Shown one piece after another: positions 29,901 through 43,800 of a stretch of DNA of 64,000 nt. Position numbers and translations under genes: made by a program. The stretch's first letter is position 1. Each line of letters starts with the position of its first letter. Origin of the DNA: Siphonodentalium dalli (lineage: Eukaryota; Mollusca; Scaphopoda; Gadilida; Siphonodentaliidae); contig CP136062.1 of assembly GCA_032622095.1 (NCBI GenBank), positions 201,339,959 through 201,403,958 of the forward strand, read 5' to 3'. The notes below the pieces were generated by a model. That model ran no database searches and was not told the origin of the DNA. It worked only from the letters and a program-made list of their open reading frames with translations.

Positions 29901-32900
29901 CTCGTTCCCATATGATTCACAATTGTTCATAGTATCCCTGACCATTCTGTTAGAGGAAATATACTTTTATTTGCTTTAAAGCCACTGCCTACAACCATAT
30001 ATTATCATTAATTTGGATCCTGCATGGGCTCCATGCCAATTTTAAAGTCGGATCCGGATTTCAGGGATGGATGTTGTTCTTAAATTCTGCCTATTATCAA
30101 GTATACTCACCGGTCGCAGGAACAAGTTGTCGTTCTTGAAGTATAAGTTACGCTCAAGGGGAGTATACACTTGGAATTCTTCGTTCTACAAATAAACGAA
30201 AACCCGGGACACAGATGTAATAAGAGCAGCCATTATTAAATATTTTTAAATATATATATTCTTGAGTGTTTATAATGATATATAATGGCTTTTCTTCGAA
30301 TCTTTCGGAAATATCTCTAAAATGACCAATTATGAAAATTAATGGTACTTTCCTTAAAAGCATCATTTTGCCCCACGATGCAGTATCATTATTTTGCTAA
30401 ATCCGCAGGACCCACCAACTTCATAGCAAATTAGCACGCAGGACCGCTTGACCATGCAGTCGATCTGTTACAATATAGATCGCAGGATCTGACGAATAAA
30501 TACAGTAGTAGACTCGTAGATATATAGGAAAATCGATTGGAAGCTTACAGGGATGTTGTGACATGGGGCGGGTGTTCTCCTATTGTGGTAAGTATTTTCA
30601 ACAATTGGAAATTTCACGCCTGACACAACATATTTTTCTGGTTAACAGTTTTTGACTCGAATGATCATCACCAGTTGGAAATTGTCCAACCCTGATGGGG
30701 CCAACAGTTTGGAAGTTTGATATATTAGAAGATCGAGGCCCCCAACAAATACAATCTAGACACGTTCCTGATTTGAAGGTTTCACATGTACAGCATCATC
30801 TGCTAGGAAATATGTATTCATGGTTCTATAAGTAGGTCCTTTTTTTTAATCACGATTGCCTAATTACACAGTTACAGGAAAATATTTTACACAGATTCTT
30901 TGTTGACCGGAAAGACATTTTGAAGTGATATCATTTACAGCACCGAAGAGAAAATGGAACATTTTTCCCGCAACCAGTTATGTTTTGGATGGACACCGCT
31001 GACAAGGGTCGTGACTAGATGGCATCTGTTTGTGGAGTGTTCAAAAGTTCCAACTGCATGCCTTTGAACTATACCCAAATACCCAGGTTCGGGGAATTCC
31101 ACAAATCAAACCAAACCCTTGGGTTTGTAATATTCAACCTGGTACATCTAGTTATGTTGTTTGAAATTTCAATGAAAGTAGGAAAATATTCGACTTTTTG
31201 TAAAAATAAATAAAAAATTAATAAGATAAACCCGCACATGTCGCTTTCGTCCTGTCCTTGTCCCTGACGACATTTCGAACGTTCTGATCGGTATAATCAA
31301 ATCGACCTGATTTGTTTCGACAGTTTATGATTTGTTAATACTATCCAACAAACTTTAACATTGTACATACTAAGAGGACGGAGGCATGGTCACCCTCTCA
31401 AAATGTTCAACGGTTGGAAATATCATGCATGTAAAAACATCGGTTGAAACTCTCATACCGAAATTGCTCTGATAGTTTGATTTGACAACCAATATACATA
31501 GTGTTAAATTAAATGTTTTAGGCCAAATTTCGGTTTTGAGTGAAAGCGAAATGGCCATAATTTTGAAAATGTTCATCCATGCATAAGGGAGATATAGGTT
31601 GGAATTTTCCACCATTTGAAAATCTTGATGTATACGTATAGCAGTTGGAAATTCCAACTCATAGGGGAATAGGAGGGTTGCATTTCGAAAATTCTACTTC
31701 GGACATTCCCAGCGGACACATTCTAGCCACGACATGACAATCGGAAGATCATTGTGTATTGTGTACACAATATGTTCTTCCTCCTCTCCACCTTTTGTAA
31801 TACTTTAAATTTCTCGATATCATGCTATTTTGATCAGCGAATAATGCATTATTATAAGGCTTGGGTAAACATGATTCTGACATAACCGTGACCGACTGAT
31901 GTTATATATATCGACGACACAATTATTACAAGAATCTTGTAAATGGGTGTTTGAATAACATAGAAACCGCGGGAGAGGGTGATGACGTTTATGGGTTTTT
32001 TGGAGAACACATGTGTGCATGTATGAGATTCCTGAAATGTTTGTTTAATCCTACTGACCTTTCCGCCATACATAGAAATCACAGTTTTCCAATCGTCACC
32101 TAACCGACTCCGCCCGGTAAATGTGTCTCGGAATATAATGGATCGAAACCGAGCTGACAGTTGTATCGTCGTGTCCGGAACTGAAAGTATACATGCACTA
32201 CATGTATCCAGGGCAACAAAAGAGAATGCTGAGAATCTAGTCATGCTACCTACCGCCGTATAATATGTTGACAACGGAGTTGGTATGGAACCTGCACCTG
32301 TGCAAATGGCCAAATACACTGAAACTGCATGGTGATCATGAACATCCAAGATGGCTGCTGGCGGCCAAGTGTTTCATAGAAATTCGGAAATATTACATAG
32401 CTCCCATATAAGAAGAATAGGAGGCTCGTTGGATCCACTTCTAAAAATAGAATCTTTGGGTCTAAAATTGGTTGTACTAAAATATTCCCAAAACTTCCAA
32501 AATATCAAAACCCAAAAAAAAATTCAAAACTTCCAAAATTAATTTTTTCCAAAAAATTTCAAAAACCCAAAACTTCCAAAAAAAATTTCAAAATCCCCAA
32601 ATTTCAAAAAAAGAAAAAATTTCAAAACCCCCCAAAATTATTTCTCTTAAAAAAAAGTTTAAATAAAAATTTTATAACGAGTTTTCGGTTTCTGATAATA
32701 TCGATATTAAAATGTCGAATGTTAAATTATTTGCGTGTAATATCTTTCGTTATTTTTTTTGTTCAACCAATGTTTCAATGTATTTATTAATCGATGTTTA
32801 GAAATAGCTTTATTGGACATTGTGACCATCGGTATGAATGCATACATTCCAGTGTTTATCGGACGCAGTTCATACATATATAATTGTCATACCTGAAAAT

Positions 32901-34668
32901 AGACACCATTACTCTTACATAAATAATAAAGAGCGTTTATTCTTTACACTCTCTATCCCAGATGAAGTTATTGAGTATATGACAGACATGTATTACCGTG
33001 AATTATTGGAAGTATTGAGATGTACTATCTTGAATCACGAGCGGACAACCCCCCAGAATGAATTGTCATATTCGATGGAACATATTATGTACACGTAATC
33101 ACACACGACATTGTGGGTAACAATGTGTCTTTCACACCTTGCTTTACCAAATGAATTCTATTATATTCCCGTTCACAGTTATATGCTATTCAGAAAACAT
33201 ATCGTGTTAATGTCTGAGCAGAATTAGTTGTTTAACGGGTTAGTATCAATTAAGGTTGATAAACTGTGTCATTGTTAGCATTAACACGATAATTAGTTAT
33301 CCAAAACATGCATACATAATACATCCAGGTCGTGAGACACTCAATTATAGAAATTGCTTCGGTGTCATTGTTATAACAACATTACGTAATAACCACTTAT
33401 CACTCCATTCACACTTACGATCATTTTGTATACCAAAACTCCAGTTAGCACCGATGATGTAACATTATATCACTGCTATTGTATCAATTGATAGGTTCAG
33501 ACAAGTTCGATGTTTAGAAAATAGATAATGTGCAGGTGTTCACTTGACAAGAGATTTTGTACACTCAATCACAGACCAAGGAGAAGTACTGTGTAGACAG
33601 GTCTTGTCGGTAAGAGAGTCAGACGAGAAGTGAAGACTCGGCTATTAAAACATAGTAATGCGATAGCGAACATCAAACGAGTCTGCGCACGCATATCTGT
33701 CAAAGGATACAATGGCAGTCATTGGTCAATTTATCCCCGGTGTCAGCTCAGTACAATAGCAGTCATTGGTCAATTTATCCCCGGTGTCAGCTCAGTACAC
33801 AATCGGCACGAAGCCGGAGGTCATAATTACTCTTACGAATGAAGAGCGTTGAACATATACGAAATTATTACACGAATGAACTGAAATTTATATTTCACAT
33901 CTTACCAACAACAGATACAGACATAGTCATAGTGTTATACTATCTTACATGTACCCATGCTATGACATCATTCGAAGGGGCAATACACTCAAGGAGTTAA
34001 AGTGACACGAAACAAGGGACGTGATGTAATATTGGTGTTTGAATCTTAAAGGAACACAAGACACTCTAAAGGGACACTCATTATGAATGAATGTTAACAA
34101 TACAAGCGCACGAATGAAGAGCGTTGAACATATACGAAATTACTACACGGCGGCGGCGGCGGCATTGCAGTATTTTACTGCGGGGTCCGCCGGCGGCGGA
34201 CCCCGGCGGCGGCGAGAGCTTTCCGATGAATGGCAACAAGCCATATTTCCGACTAACTCCTGAAAAGTTACCTATAATTCTGCTGTGGTTAAGCAGTCCA
34301 TTATTTAGTGCATAACTGTATCATCATGTCAGTCACCAGGTTACACATATCTATATAATAGAGTGTTCATATTGAAATCACTCATAATTGCATTGACATT
34401 TGGATAGGTAGGTTGTATTGTAGCTAATGTGATAAATTTGTATCCAGTACAAACAACACTAAGAGACGTTGTGAACGACAGCCTGAACTAGTTAACTAGT
34501 CCACCACGTTTCCCTTGTTTCTGTTCTATATAAATATAGGTGCATAGAAGAACGCTCGATTTCACTGATTATATAGGAAAATGAAGTATCAATGTGAAGA
34601 GTGTTTAAGTGTCTATGCTTGGCAAGATAGTTTGAAGCGTCATATCAAAGTTAAACACACACCTTCAG

Positions 34669-34702
<34 letters not shown>

Positions 34703-37700
34703 GTATCATCAGCCGCAACAACAACAACACCAACAACAACAACAACAACAACAGTATCATCAGCCACATCAGCCACAACAACAACAACAACAACAACATT
34801 ATCATCAGCCACAACAACAACAACAACAACACCAACAACAACAACAACAACACCACCACCAACAACAACAACAACAACAACCACAACAACAACAGCCACC
34901 AAGCGACATAACATCCTGCTTTGATGATCCAATGGCCAATGTCCATGAAGATTTTATTTTCAAGCATCCATTCACGGCATGTGTAAGTGGACCGACATCT
35001 TGTGGTAAGACATACTTCGTGAAAACCTTACTACAAAAGTCTGCCTCAAAAATATCACCCGCACCTGACAGAATAATATGGTTTTATAAATATTGGCAGC
35101 CCCTATATGACGAATTAAAGTATACCGTCACCCCTCAGGTCAACTTTATACGAGGAATACCAGCAAACTTGGATTCTCTTATCAACCCCCGGTATAAAAA
35201 TCTAGTTATACTCGATGACTTGATGCAAACTTCATCAAAAGACCAGAGAGTTAATGATTTGCATTCCGAAGGAAGTCACCATTTGAACTTATCTTTGATA
35301 AGTTTGAACCAGAATTTCTACTACAACAAAGATCCAACGCAACGACGAAATTGTCAATATTTGGTATTGTTCAATAACCCAATCGACAAGGGATTAATTT
35401 CAACATTATCAAGACAGATGTATCCTGAATGTCCTCAGCGTATGGTTCGAGAGTTTTCGGAAGCGACGAGTGAACCGTACGGTTACCTACTGGTGGATTT
35501 AAAAGCCGCAACACCGGACACATTACGTCTGCGACAGAATGTACTAAAAGAGGACACGAACCAACATAGGGGTGAATGGAATGGCATGAAATATAATCTC
35601 CAAAAAGACAGAGAACACCCAGATGAACAGAATGGGATGAAAAAACATACAAAAGACACTGAGACCCAGGGTCAACAGAATGCGATGAAATACGATGACA
35701 GAGAACTCCCCGGTCAACAGAAGGGCATAACATATAATTATATTGTGCCCCAGGGTCAACATAATGACTATACTAACGACATACGGCCACCTGGTGAGCT
35801 CGATGAAATTAATAAGAAGAACCATCAAAACAGAGACATTCGAGAAGACATGTCGTACCCTTGTAATGAATGCGGGCTTTTGTTCGCAGATCATTATGAT
35901 GTTCAGAGACACGTAAAAAACTGGTGTCAAGAAAATAAGTTAAAACGAAAATTAACTGAGGACCCGGATGAACACGGAGTTATGTCCGAGACAAAAACAA
36001 CTCTCTTCGGAGAAGATACAGATGAAGATGAACGGGGAACGCTATCAGATTCAAAAGATGGTAATGTCGTCGGTAGTAGAACGGTATTCGGTCTTAAGAA
36101 AGCTGCGCGATGTGTCAACGAGATGGACACATTCAAAAGTATGATGAAACGCGTCACCAATGATGTGAAAGAAGAAGAGAGCATTTCGGGAGATGAGAGC
36201 ATGTCGGGAAAAGAGGATACCATCGACACAGAGTTTGCTCTGTTTCGCAAAAGTTATAGACGATTAATAGAATACCAGTATCGATTGAAAACATCACCCA
36301 TACATAACACGATCATGAAGAAAATGGTCAAACTGACCAAACGCGGATATAATAATGAATGGGCTGCAGATGAAGCGATGAGAAAATTCAAGAAACTCTT
36401 AGAAGTAAATCTAAAGGTCGAAGATTCAGACAATGATTAAATTTCAATAAACTTCATCAACATGTTATTCTCGTCTTCGTTATATATCTATAAGTGGGGA
36501 GGGGGGTTTGTATAGCGAGAATGCTCCTTTAATATTCACACACCAATATTACATAACGTCCCTTACCTCGTGTCACTTTAACATTCCACACACCGTGTGT
36601 GCATTATCCCCCTTTAAGTATGTCATAGCATGGGTACATGTAAGATAATATAACACTATGACTATGTCTGTATCTGTTGTTGGTAAGATGTGAAATATAA
36701 ATTTCAGTTCATTCGTGTAGTAATTTCGTATATGTTCAACGCTCTTCATTCGTGCGCTTGTATTGTTAACATTCATTCATAATGAGTGTCCCTTTAGAGT
36801 GTCTTGTGTTCCTTTAAGATTCAAACACCAATATTACATCACGTCCCTTGTTTCGTGTCACTTTAACTCCTTGAGTGTATTGCCCCTTCGAATGATGTCA
36901 TAGCATGGGTACATGTAAGATAGTATAACACTATGACTATGTCTGTATCTGTTGTTGGTAAGATGTGAAATATAAATTTCAGTTCATTCGTGTAATAATT
37001 TCGTATATGTTCAACGCTCTTCATTCGTAAGAGTAATTATGACCTCCGGCTTCGTGCCGATTGTGTACTGAGCTGACACCGGGGATAAATTGACCAATGA
37101 CTGCTATTGTACTGAGCTGACACCGGGGATAAATTGACCAATGACTGCCATTGTATCCTTTGACAGATATGCGTGCGCAGACTCGTTTGATGTTCGCTAT
37201 CGCATTACTATGTTTTAATAGCCGAGTCTTCACTTCTCGTCTGACTCTCTTACCGACAAGACCTGTCTACACAGTACTTCTCCTTGGTCTGTGATTGAGT
37301 GTACAAAATCTCTTGTCAAGTGAACACCTGCACATTATCTATTTTCTAAACATCGAACTTGTCTGAACCTATCAATTGATACAATAGCAGTGATATAATG
37401 TTACATCATCGGTGCTAACTGGAGTTTTGGTATACAAAATGATCGTAAGTGTGAATGGAGTGATAAGTGGTTATAACGTAATGTTGTTATAACAATGACA
37501 CCGAAGCAATTTCTATAATTGAGTGTCTCACGACCTGGATGTATTATGTATGCATGTTTTGGATAACTAATTATCGTGTTAATGCTAACAATGACACAGT
37601 TTATCAACCTTAATTGATACTAACCCGTTAAACAACTAATTCTGCTCAGACATTAACACGATATGTTTTCTGAATAGCATATAACTGTGAACGGGAATAT

Positions 37701-40700
37701 AATAGAATTCATTTGGTAAAGCAAGGTGTGAAAGACACATTGTTACCCACAATGTCGTGTGTGATTACGTGTACATAATATGTTCCATCGAATATGACAA
37801 TTCATTCTGGGGGGTTGTCCGCTCGTGATTCAAGATAGTACATCTCAATACTTCCAATAATTCACGGTAATACATGTCTGTCATATACTCAATAACTTCA
37901 TCTGGGATAGAGAGTGTAAAGAATAAACGCTCTTTATTATTTATGTAAGAGTAATGGTGTCTATTTTCAGGTATGACAATTATATATGTATGAACTGCGT
38001 CCGATAAACACTGGAATGTATGCATTCATACCGATGGTCACAATGTCCAATAAAGCTATTTCTAAACATCGATTAATAAATACATTGAAACATTGTTCGA
38101 ACAAAAAAAATAACGAAAGATATTACACGCAAATAATTTAACATTCGACATTTTAATATCGAGATTATCAGAAACCGAAAACTCGTTATAAATTTTTTAT
38201 TTAAACTTTTTTTTAAGAGAAATAATTTTGGGGGGTTTTGAAATTTTTTCTTTTTTTGAAATTTGGGGATTTTGAAATTTTTTTTGGAAGTTTTGGGTTT
38301 TTGAAATTTTTTGGAAAAAATAAATTTTGGAAGTTTTGAATTTTTTTTTGGGTTTTGATATTTTGGAAGTTTTGGGAATATTTTAGTACAACCAATTTTA
38401 GACCCAAAGATTCTATTTTTAGAAGTGGATCCAACGAGCCTCCTATTCTTCTCATATAGAGGTCACCCCGAAGGTCCATGCGTAGGTTGGTGACAATTGG
38501 ACGAGGGATGTGGTCTGCATATGTTTAGTGTGTGTCGAAGGATTTTTTCATTCAAAGAGTAAAATCAAAGATGGCTGCCGGTGGCCATGTTTTTCATTGA
38601 AAATCGTTTAAACATGTCTGTAAATAAAACATTCAAAACATTTCTGCAACAAATGTGGGTTGTAGGGTGAGCCGATGGATTCAAATGTGAAATCAAAGAT
38701 GGCTGCTGGCGGCCATGTTTTAACGAATTTTGGAAACATTATTTGGCTCCCATCTAGATCTATAGATGTCAATCTGAACATCCATATGAAGTTTGGTGGC
38801 GATGAGGATAAGGGATGTGGCCTGTATAGGGTGTGCCGATGGAAATTGTTGACGGATGTACAGACGGACGCACGGACGCCAACCCATGGCAATGAAAGTG
38901 TATAAATTCTACTAGTATAGTAGGAAGAGTAACGTTGATCCCTCCCTTATTTGTATAGAAATGAAAATTATGAAATTACCGTTGTTTCTCATTCATACGG
39001 CACGGATTCGCTGACCGGTGCGAATATTTAACTGTGAATGGCTTGAGGCATATAGACATACTGTAGTTTAAGTCTAATAACACCAAACAACTAATTCCCA
39101 CAGCTGCTGCGGGTCGTATGGTTCTGCCCAAGAACCAAACAACCCTACCCTAAAGAACACAATGAGTCCAGATAGTTTTCAACATGTAATTCTGAGCTAC
39201 ATTTATGGTAAGCGGAAAATATCTTCAGGATTTTTGTTACTAATTATGTGTCAAATCGGACTGAATATATAGATTGTGTGGACGGCAAATGAGAACTCGG
39301 TAATCAGTTTGTTTTTTCTTATAGAGAAAGCGATTAATTTTATGGGCAGGGCAGAACAACATGGATGTCCGGAACAGATTAATCGGTCTACGCGTCGACC
39401 TACCAGCGATCCATTGCCCCTCGTCGAGAACCTTGTATCTTGAGTCCCGGTAAGACAGGACCTTGTAGTTTAGTTTATCCCCGGCCCTGAGATTGGTGTT
39501 CAGAGTCCCGCCATAGTTGTAGATTTCTGAAAGTGACGGAATTTAACACTTAGTCACTCATAGCTGCAATGGGGGAACAATACGTAATATATTGTATATA
39601 ATATTATATCAGCACCAAAAGTAAGTCCCCTCTGATATTTATGAGAATATTTGAAAATAACTTGTTTCGATTAAGTGTATGTCTATAACGCGCGTAGTAA
39701 ATTTGTCTGAAAACTGTCCGGTTATAACGCATATATTTTCTGGAAAAGTTACCGACACCGATTAAGTTCATCGACGTATAACCTTAGTGGCTAATTAAAG
39801 GTACGGTTGGCCTTGGCGGTGGGTATCCTGTGAAAATATTTCTACCGCCACAAACAGAAAGAACATCAAAATGTAGACAGACTTTGTCCGTATACAAATA
39901 AGAAATATCGCATAAACAGTATGTTATTGTCAAATGTTTGACCATTGTTATGTAAACAAAAGCATAAAAAGTAACTTTTCTGGTGTTTGTTTATATTATG
40001 ATAGTAAACATAAAGAGCGTTCTTTGTTGGTGAATTCCGGATATGGAACTAATAAAGAGCGTAGCAGTAGCATTGTGCAGTCTTCTGTAACACAATCAGG
40101 CTCTTGCTTAGGTAAAATATAGTAAATCTTTATGATAACATGCTGTTTATGCGATGGTCATGGTATATATGAACGAAACTGTATGCGTTTTAATGTTTTT
40201 CTGTTTACGGTGATTGGAACAAATATGAATATTTTCGACAACTAAGGCCTCACGTGCCTTTAAGCGGCAACCAATCGTATTACAGTATTTTGAGACTTGA
40301 CAGCTTGTGACTAGATTATTATATCTTCGGAAATAAGAGTCATAATAGAAATTATGCATGTTTGATTAAATAAGAGCAAACTTGTCTATACTAATAACAT
40401 ACAGAGAGTTTTAGTCATAAATCATCGACTCAAGACTTTTCATTTGAAATACTGACTATGATATTAGGGAACAATGAATAATTTCGTCAACATGGCCAAG
40501 TCGTGAGTCATACCAACGACATTAGCTTACCTACCTGGATGCAAGACGAATGTCTGTATCGTGTTGAATGTGATTTGGTTGTTAACGCTATAAAGGAAAA
40601 TGGTTGGTTCCTCTCTTGCTGAAATCAGAAAATGATCCTCGTTAATTGGAATGGGGAAATAGGCAGGCGGTATTCCAGTCTGTTCTCCCGATTTTCTCCC

Positions 40701-40806
40701 GATATCATGCTGCGGTATGGACTAATTATAGAAAGTACGTCTGGCTGTTTGGCGTTCACGTCCATGGTGATGTGGAGCAGGATCTCTATTCTTAGACAAC
40801 GCTAAT

Positions 40807-40846
<40 letters not shown>

Positions 40847-43800
40847 GTTATACTTAGTAATGCTTCTGTATTGTGTCATATTCCAGATATCAAAATACAC
40901 GCGAAATGTACCACTGTTAAACTATGTATATGCATGCGCTAAAACAAATCAACCTCTTAAGGGTCAGACGCACGTTTTGCCAAAATTTCCTGGTATTAAA
41001 AAAGGACTTTCTCAAAATCTACCAGGAATTTCTTTGTGAAATTTGGTACAAGCGATTATTATGACACAATATTTAAGAACCATCGACCCATTGGATATCA
41101 TATTCTCATTTACTTCACTTTTATGGAATGAAAAATCACTGTTTTCCGGTACCAATAACTTCTGTAAAATAGATTTTTTCAAAAGTGCAGTTCTTATATC
41201 TGAAGATCATGAGAGGTGACTTAATTTTTCTTGATTCGTGAAAACATGGCTCATCATACGAGATTTATTATCTGGCATAAAATGTTGTATCCGCAGCGAC
41301 GGAACATATTCCGACTGGTTCTCCTTGTCCCATGGATAAATATTATCACCTCTGTGGTACAAAATATATGCAGAAGATCTCCTCCATATTATTCAAAAAT
41401 CAAAATTGGGCCTTCGCATCCACTCACTGAATTGTTCATCTCCCACCCAAGCCGATGATATGATGCTTCTCTCTCTATCCCGCCCAGGTCTTATTGGCTT
41501 ATATGAATTATGCATTGAATTCAGTAATAAATGGCGCTTCAGTTATAATTCATCGAAAACCGTCATAATGGGTTTTCAATGAATCAAAACAAAAGGCCGA
41601 TAAATGTGCAAGATCATGGCCATTTGGATCATCCTTTCTCGGAGAAGTTGACTCCTATACTCACCTGGGAATTCTGCTTTCCAAATCCTATTTCAATAAC
41701 AAATTTGTCGATGCCATATGCACAAAATTAAGGGGGGCATATTTCGGCCTCTCCGATGTTGGCCTATACCCTGGTTGTATCTCTCTTCAAAGTTCATACA
41801 AACTTTACAGAACAATAGTCATCCCTTCAGGGTTGTATGACAGTGAACTTATCTGGAACCTAAACACAACTCAAATAGATAAGCTTGAGAAGGCCCACAG
41901 AGTTTGCATCAAGCATATCCAAGGTTTTCCGACGAGGACCCGAACAGTTATTGCACAAGGCTGTCTAGGCTGTTCCTCGCTAGAATCGTGGATCGATCGT
42001 CGGAAACTCTCAATGCTTGGCGCTTTCTGTGGGCCAAATCACGAGTTGGCATCAAAACAGTTATTCCTACTATACGACGTTTGTATGATTTCATATCTGG
42101 TCTGTCAACGGATGAAACATCTTTTATACATGACATATGGCGCATTCTATGCAAATATAATATGGAACATCACCTTATTGAATATGCTAATTCCAATGAA
42201 TTTCCATCGCCCGTGGTGTGGAAACGCTTGGTAAGGACAGCGGTAAAGGAGTTAGATGAACTTGACTGGTATAATCGTATCTCCGGCGACTCCTCTTTAA
42301 CAGCATTCCGTACCATTCACCCCACGCTACGAACGATCGGTATATGGAAACTATGCTCACAATTTCCGGAGGAAGAAATTTGTATTCCTCTTGATCGGTC
42401 GCATAATCGCACATACAGCTTTCGGACAAAATGATACATGCAAACATTGTTTAGCGACCTACTCATGTGTAGTACAACATACCTTGTTAGATTGCCCGTC
42501 ATTGCTACATATTCGGAATGACATGTGGTACCACATCATTGACAATTATGGCATTGACTGTTTCCTCTACCGAGATCAAATACCCCGTTTGCAGCTACTG
42601 TCTGCCCTTCTGGGATCGCCACCTAGAGATCTCGCTCTACTCTCAGATAACCACTCTAATCTGTCTCGCTTGCTCGTTGGGACATCTGCATTTATGTGGA
42701 AACGGTTTCATTTTGACAATGGTTAACTAAAGTGATCAGCACTCTTTCGGAGTAGAATAGCGTTAATTTTCTATTAATTCATTTACTGTTATATATTTGG
42801 TAAATTAACTCTGTCACATGCAGCATTGGCCAATTCAGTACCATGCATCCTTCCGCCAAATATGTATATATTTCAAATTACCCATATTTCCTACATGTAT
42901 ACACTGTTTACAGTTTACGTACTATACACTTCACATAGCCTCACTAAGCTCACTTCAACGGACATCCATGAATCTTAGTATTCTCCCGGATGCATGATCA
43001 CACAAACCATACCCATGTGTATTCTCCCGGATGCATGATAACACAAGCCACACCCATGTGTAATTGTATGTGTGTATACATATGTAGGCGTAAGAATATA
43101 TATATATATATATATATATACATGTGTATAGGTGTATACATATGCATGTGTGTGTGTATATATATATATATATCTATTATATATTTTGGAAGATCTGTGT
43201 GTGTGTGTGTGTGTGTGTGCGCGATGAACTCGAAAACGACCGAGCCGATTTCGATGAAACTTGGTATGTGGTGGTATTTTCGACCGGGAATGGGCATAGG
43301 CATATTAATTTTCAGATCCGAGCTCAACTTTTCACGTGCCGAGGTCAAATATGTTTTTACGCTGTGTTAAGCCCCGGTTCCACATCCCCGATTTTCCACC
43401 CCGAATGTTCCCGAATGACTCCCGAATCATAATTTTGCAAAAATCGTGGAGTAAGTTCGGGACGAGTCGGTACAGTGAATTTTTACCCCCGAACATGATC
43501 GGGGATATCGGTGCTATCGGGGTCGATTCGGGACGATTCTGGGCCCGCTCCCGACAGTTTTGAAATGTTCAAAACTATCGGGAACCAAGCCGAATCGCTC
43601 CCGATTTGTCAATCATCGGGCGAAATTCGGGAGCAATTCGGCACCTATTCGGGAGTAGTCGGCAGTATTCGGCAATATTCGGGTGGATATTCTGGAGTAG
43701 TCGGCAGTATTCGGTAGCTTATTCCCGAATTCGCGATGTGTGGCTGCTTTTATACTGATATCCGGTGTATCTGCAACATTCGGCCTCGATTCGGGACGTT

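Larger units (their letters stand above)
32411..38452 (+). mobile_element. Polinton/Maverick-like single-gene element (6,042 bp)
   Basis: It is bounded by a 6-bp target duplication, starts AGAAGAATAGGAGG and ends with the inverse. It has two 1,739-bp terminal inverted repeats and a 2.56-kb unique centre with one 619-codon gene. ORFs in the two arms lie at identical distances from the ends (427, 845 and 1,219 bp), so the arms have no net indels, pointing to recent insertion or conversion. Family B DNA polymerase, retroviral-type integrase, protease and capsid genes of full Polintons are absent. It is therefore either a non-autonomous deletion derivative or a distinct minimal element. It sits in intron 3 of the GH16 gene, inside an older degenerate repeat. 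Confidence 0.85.

Noticed and set aside
34651-34967. Minus-strand ORFs of poly-Val/Leu opposite the CAA tract
   Set aside because: They are antisense readings of the polyglutamine repeat of the ATPase gene.
35371-36250. Minus-strand ORFs of 107-128 codons inside the ATPase gene
   Set aside because: Shadows of a clearly coding plus-strand gene with conserved motifs.
42990-43370. ORFs rich in ICMCVCIYI on both strands
   Set aside because: TA/TG microsatellite translation.
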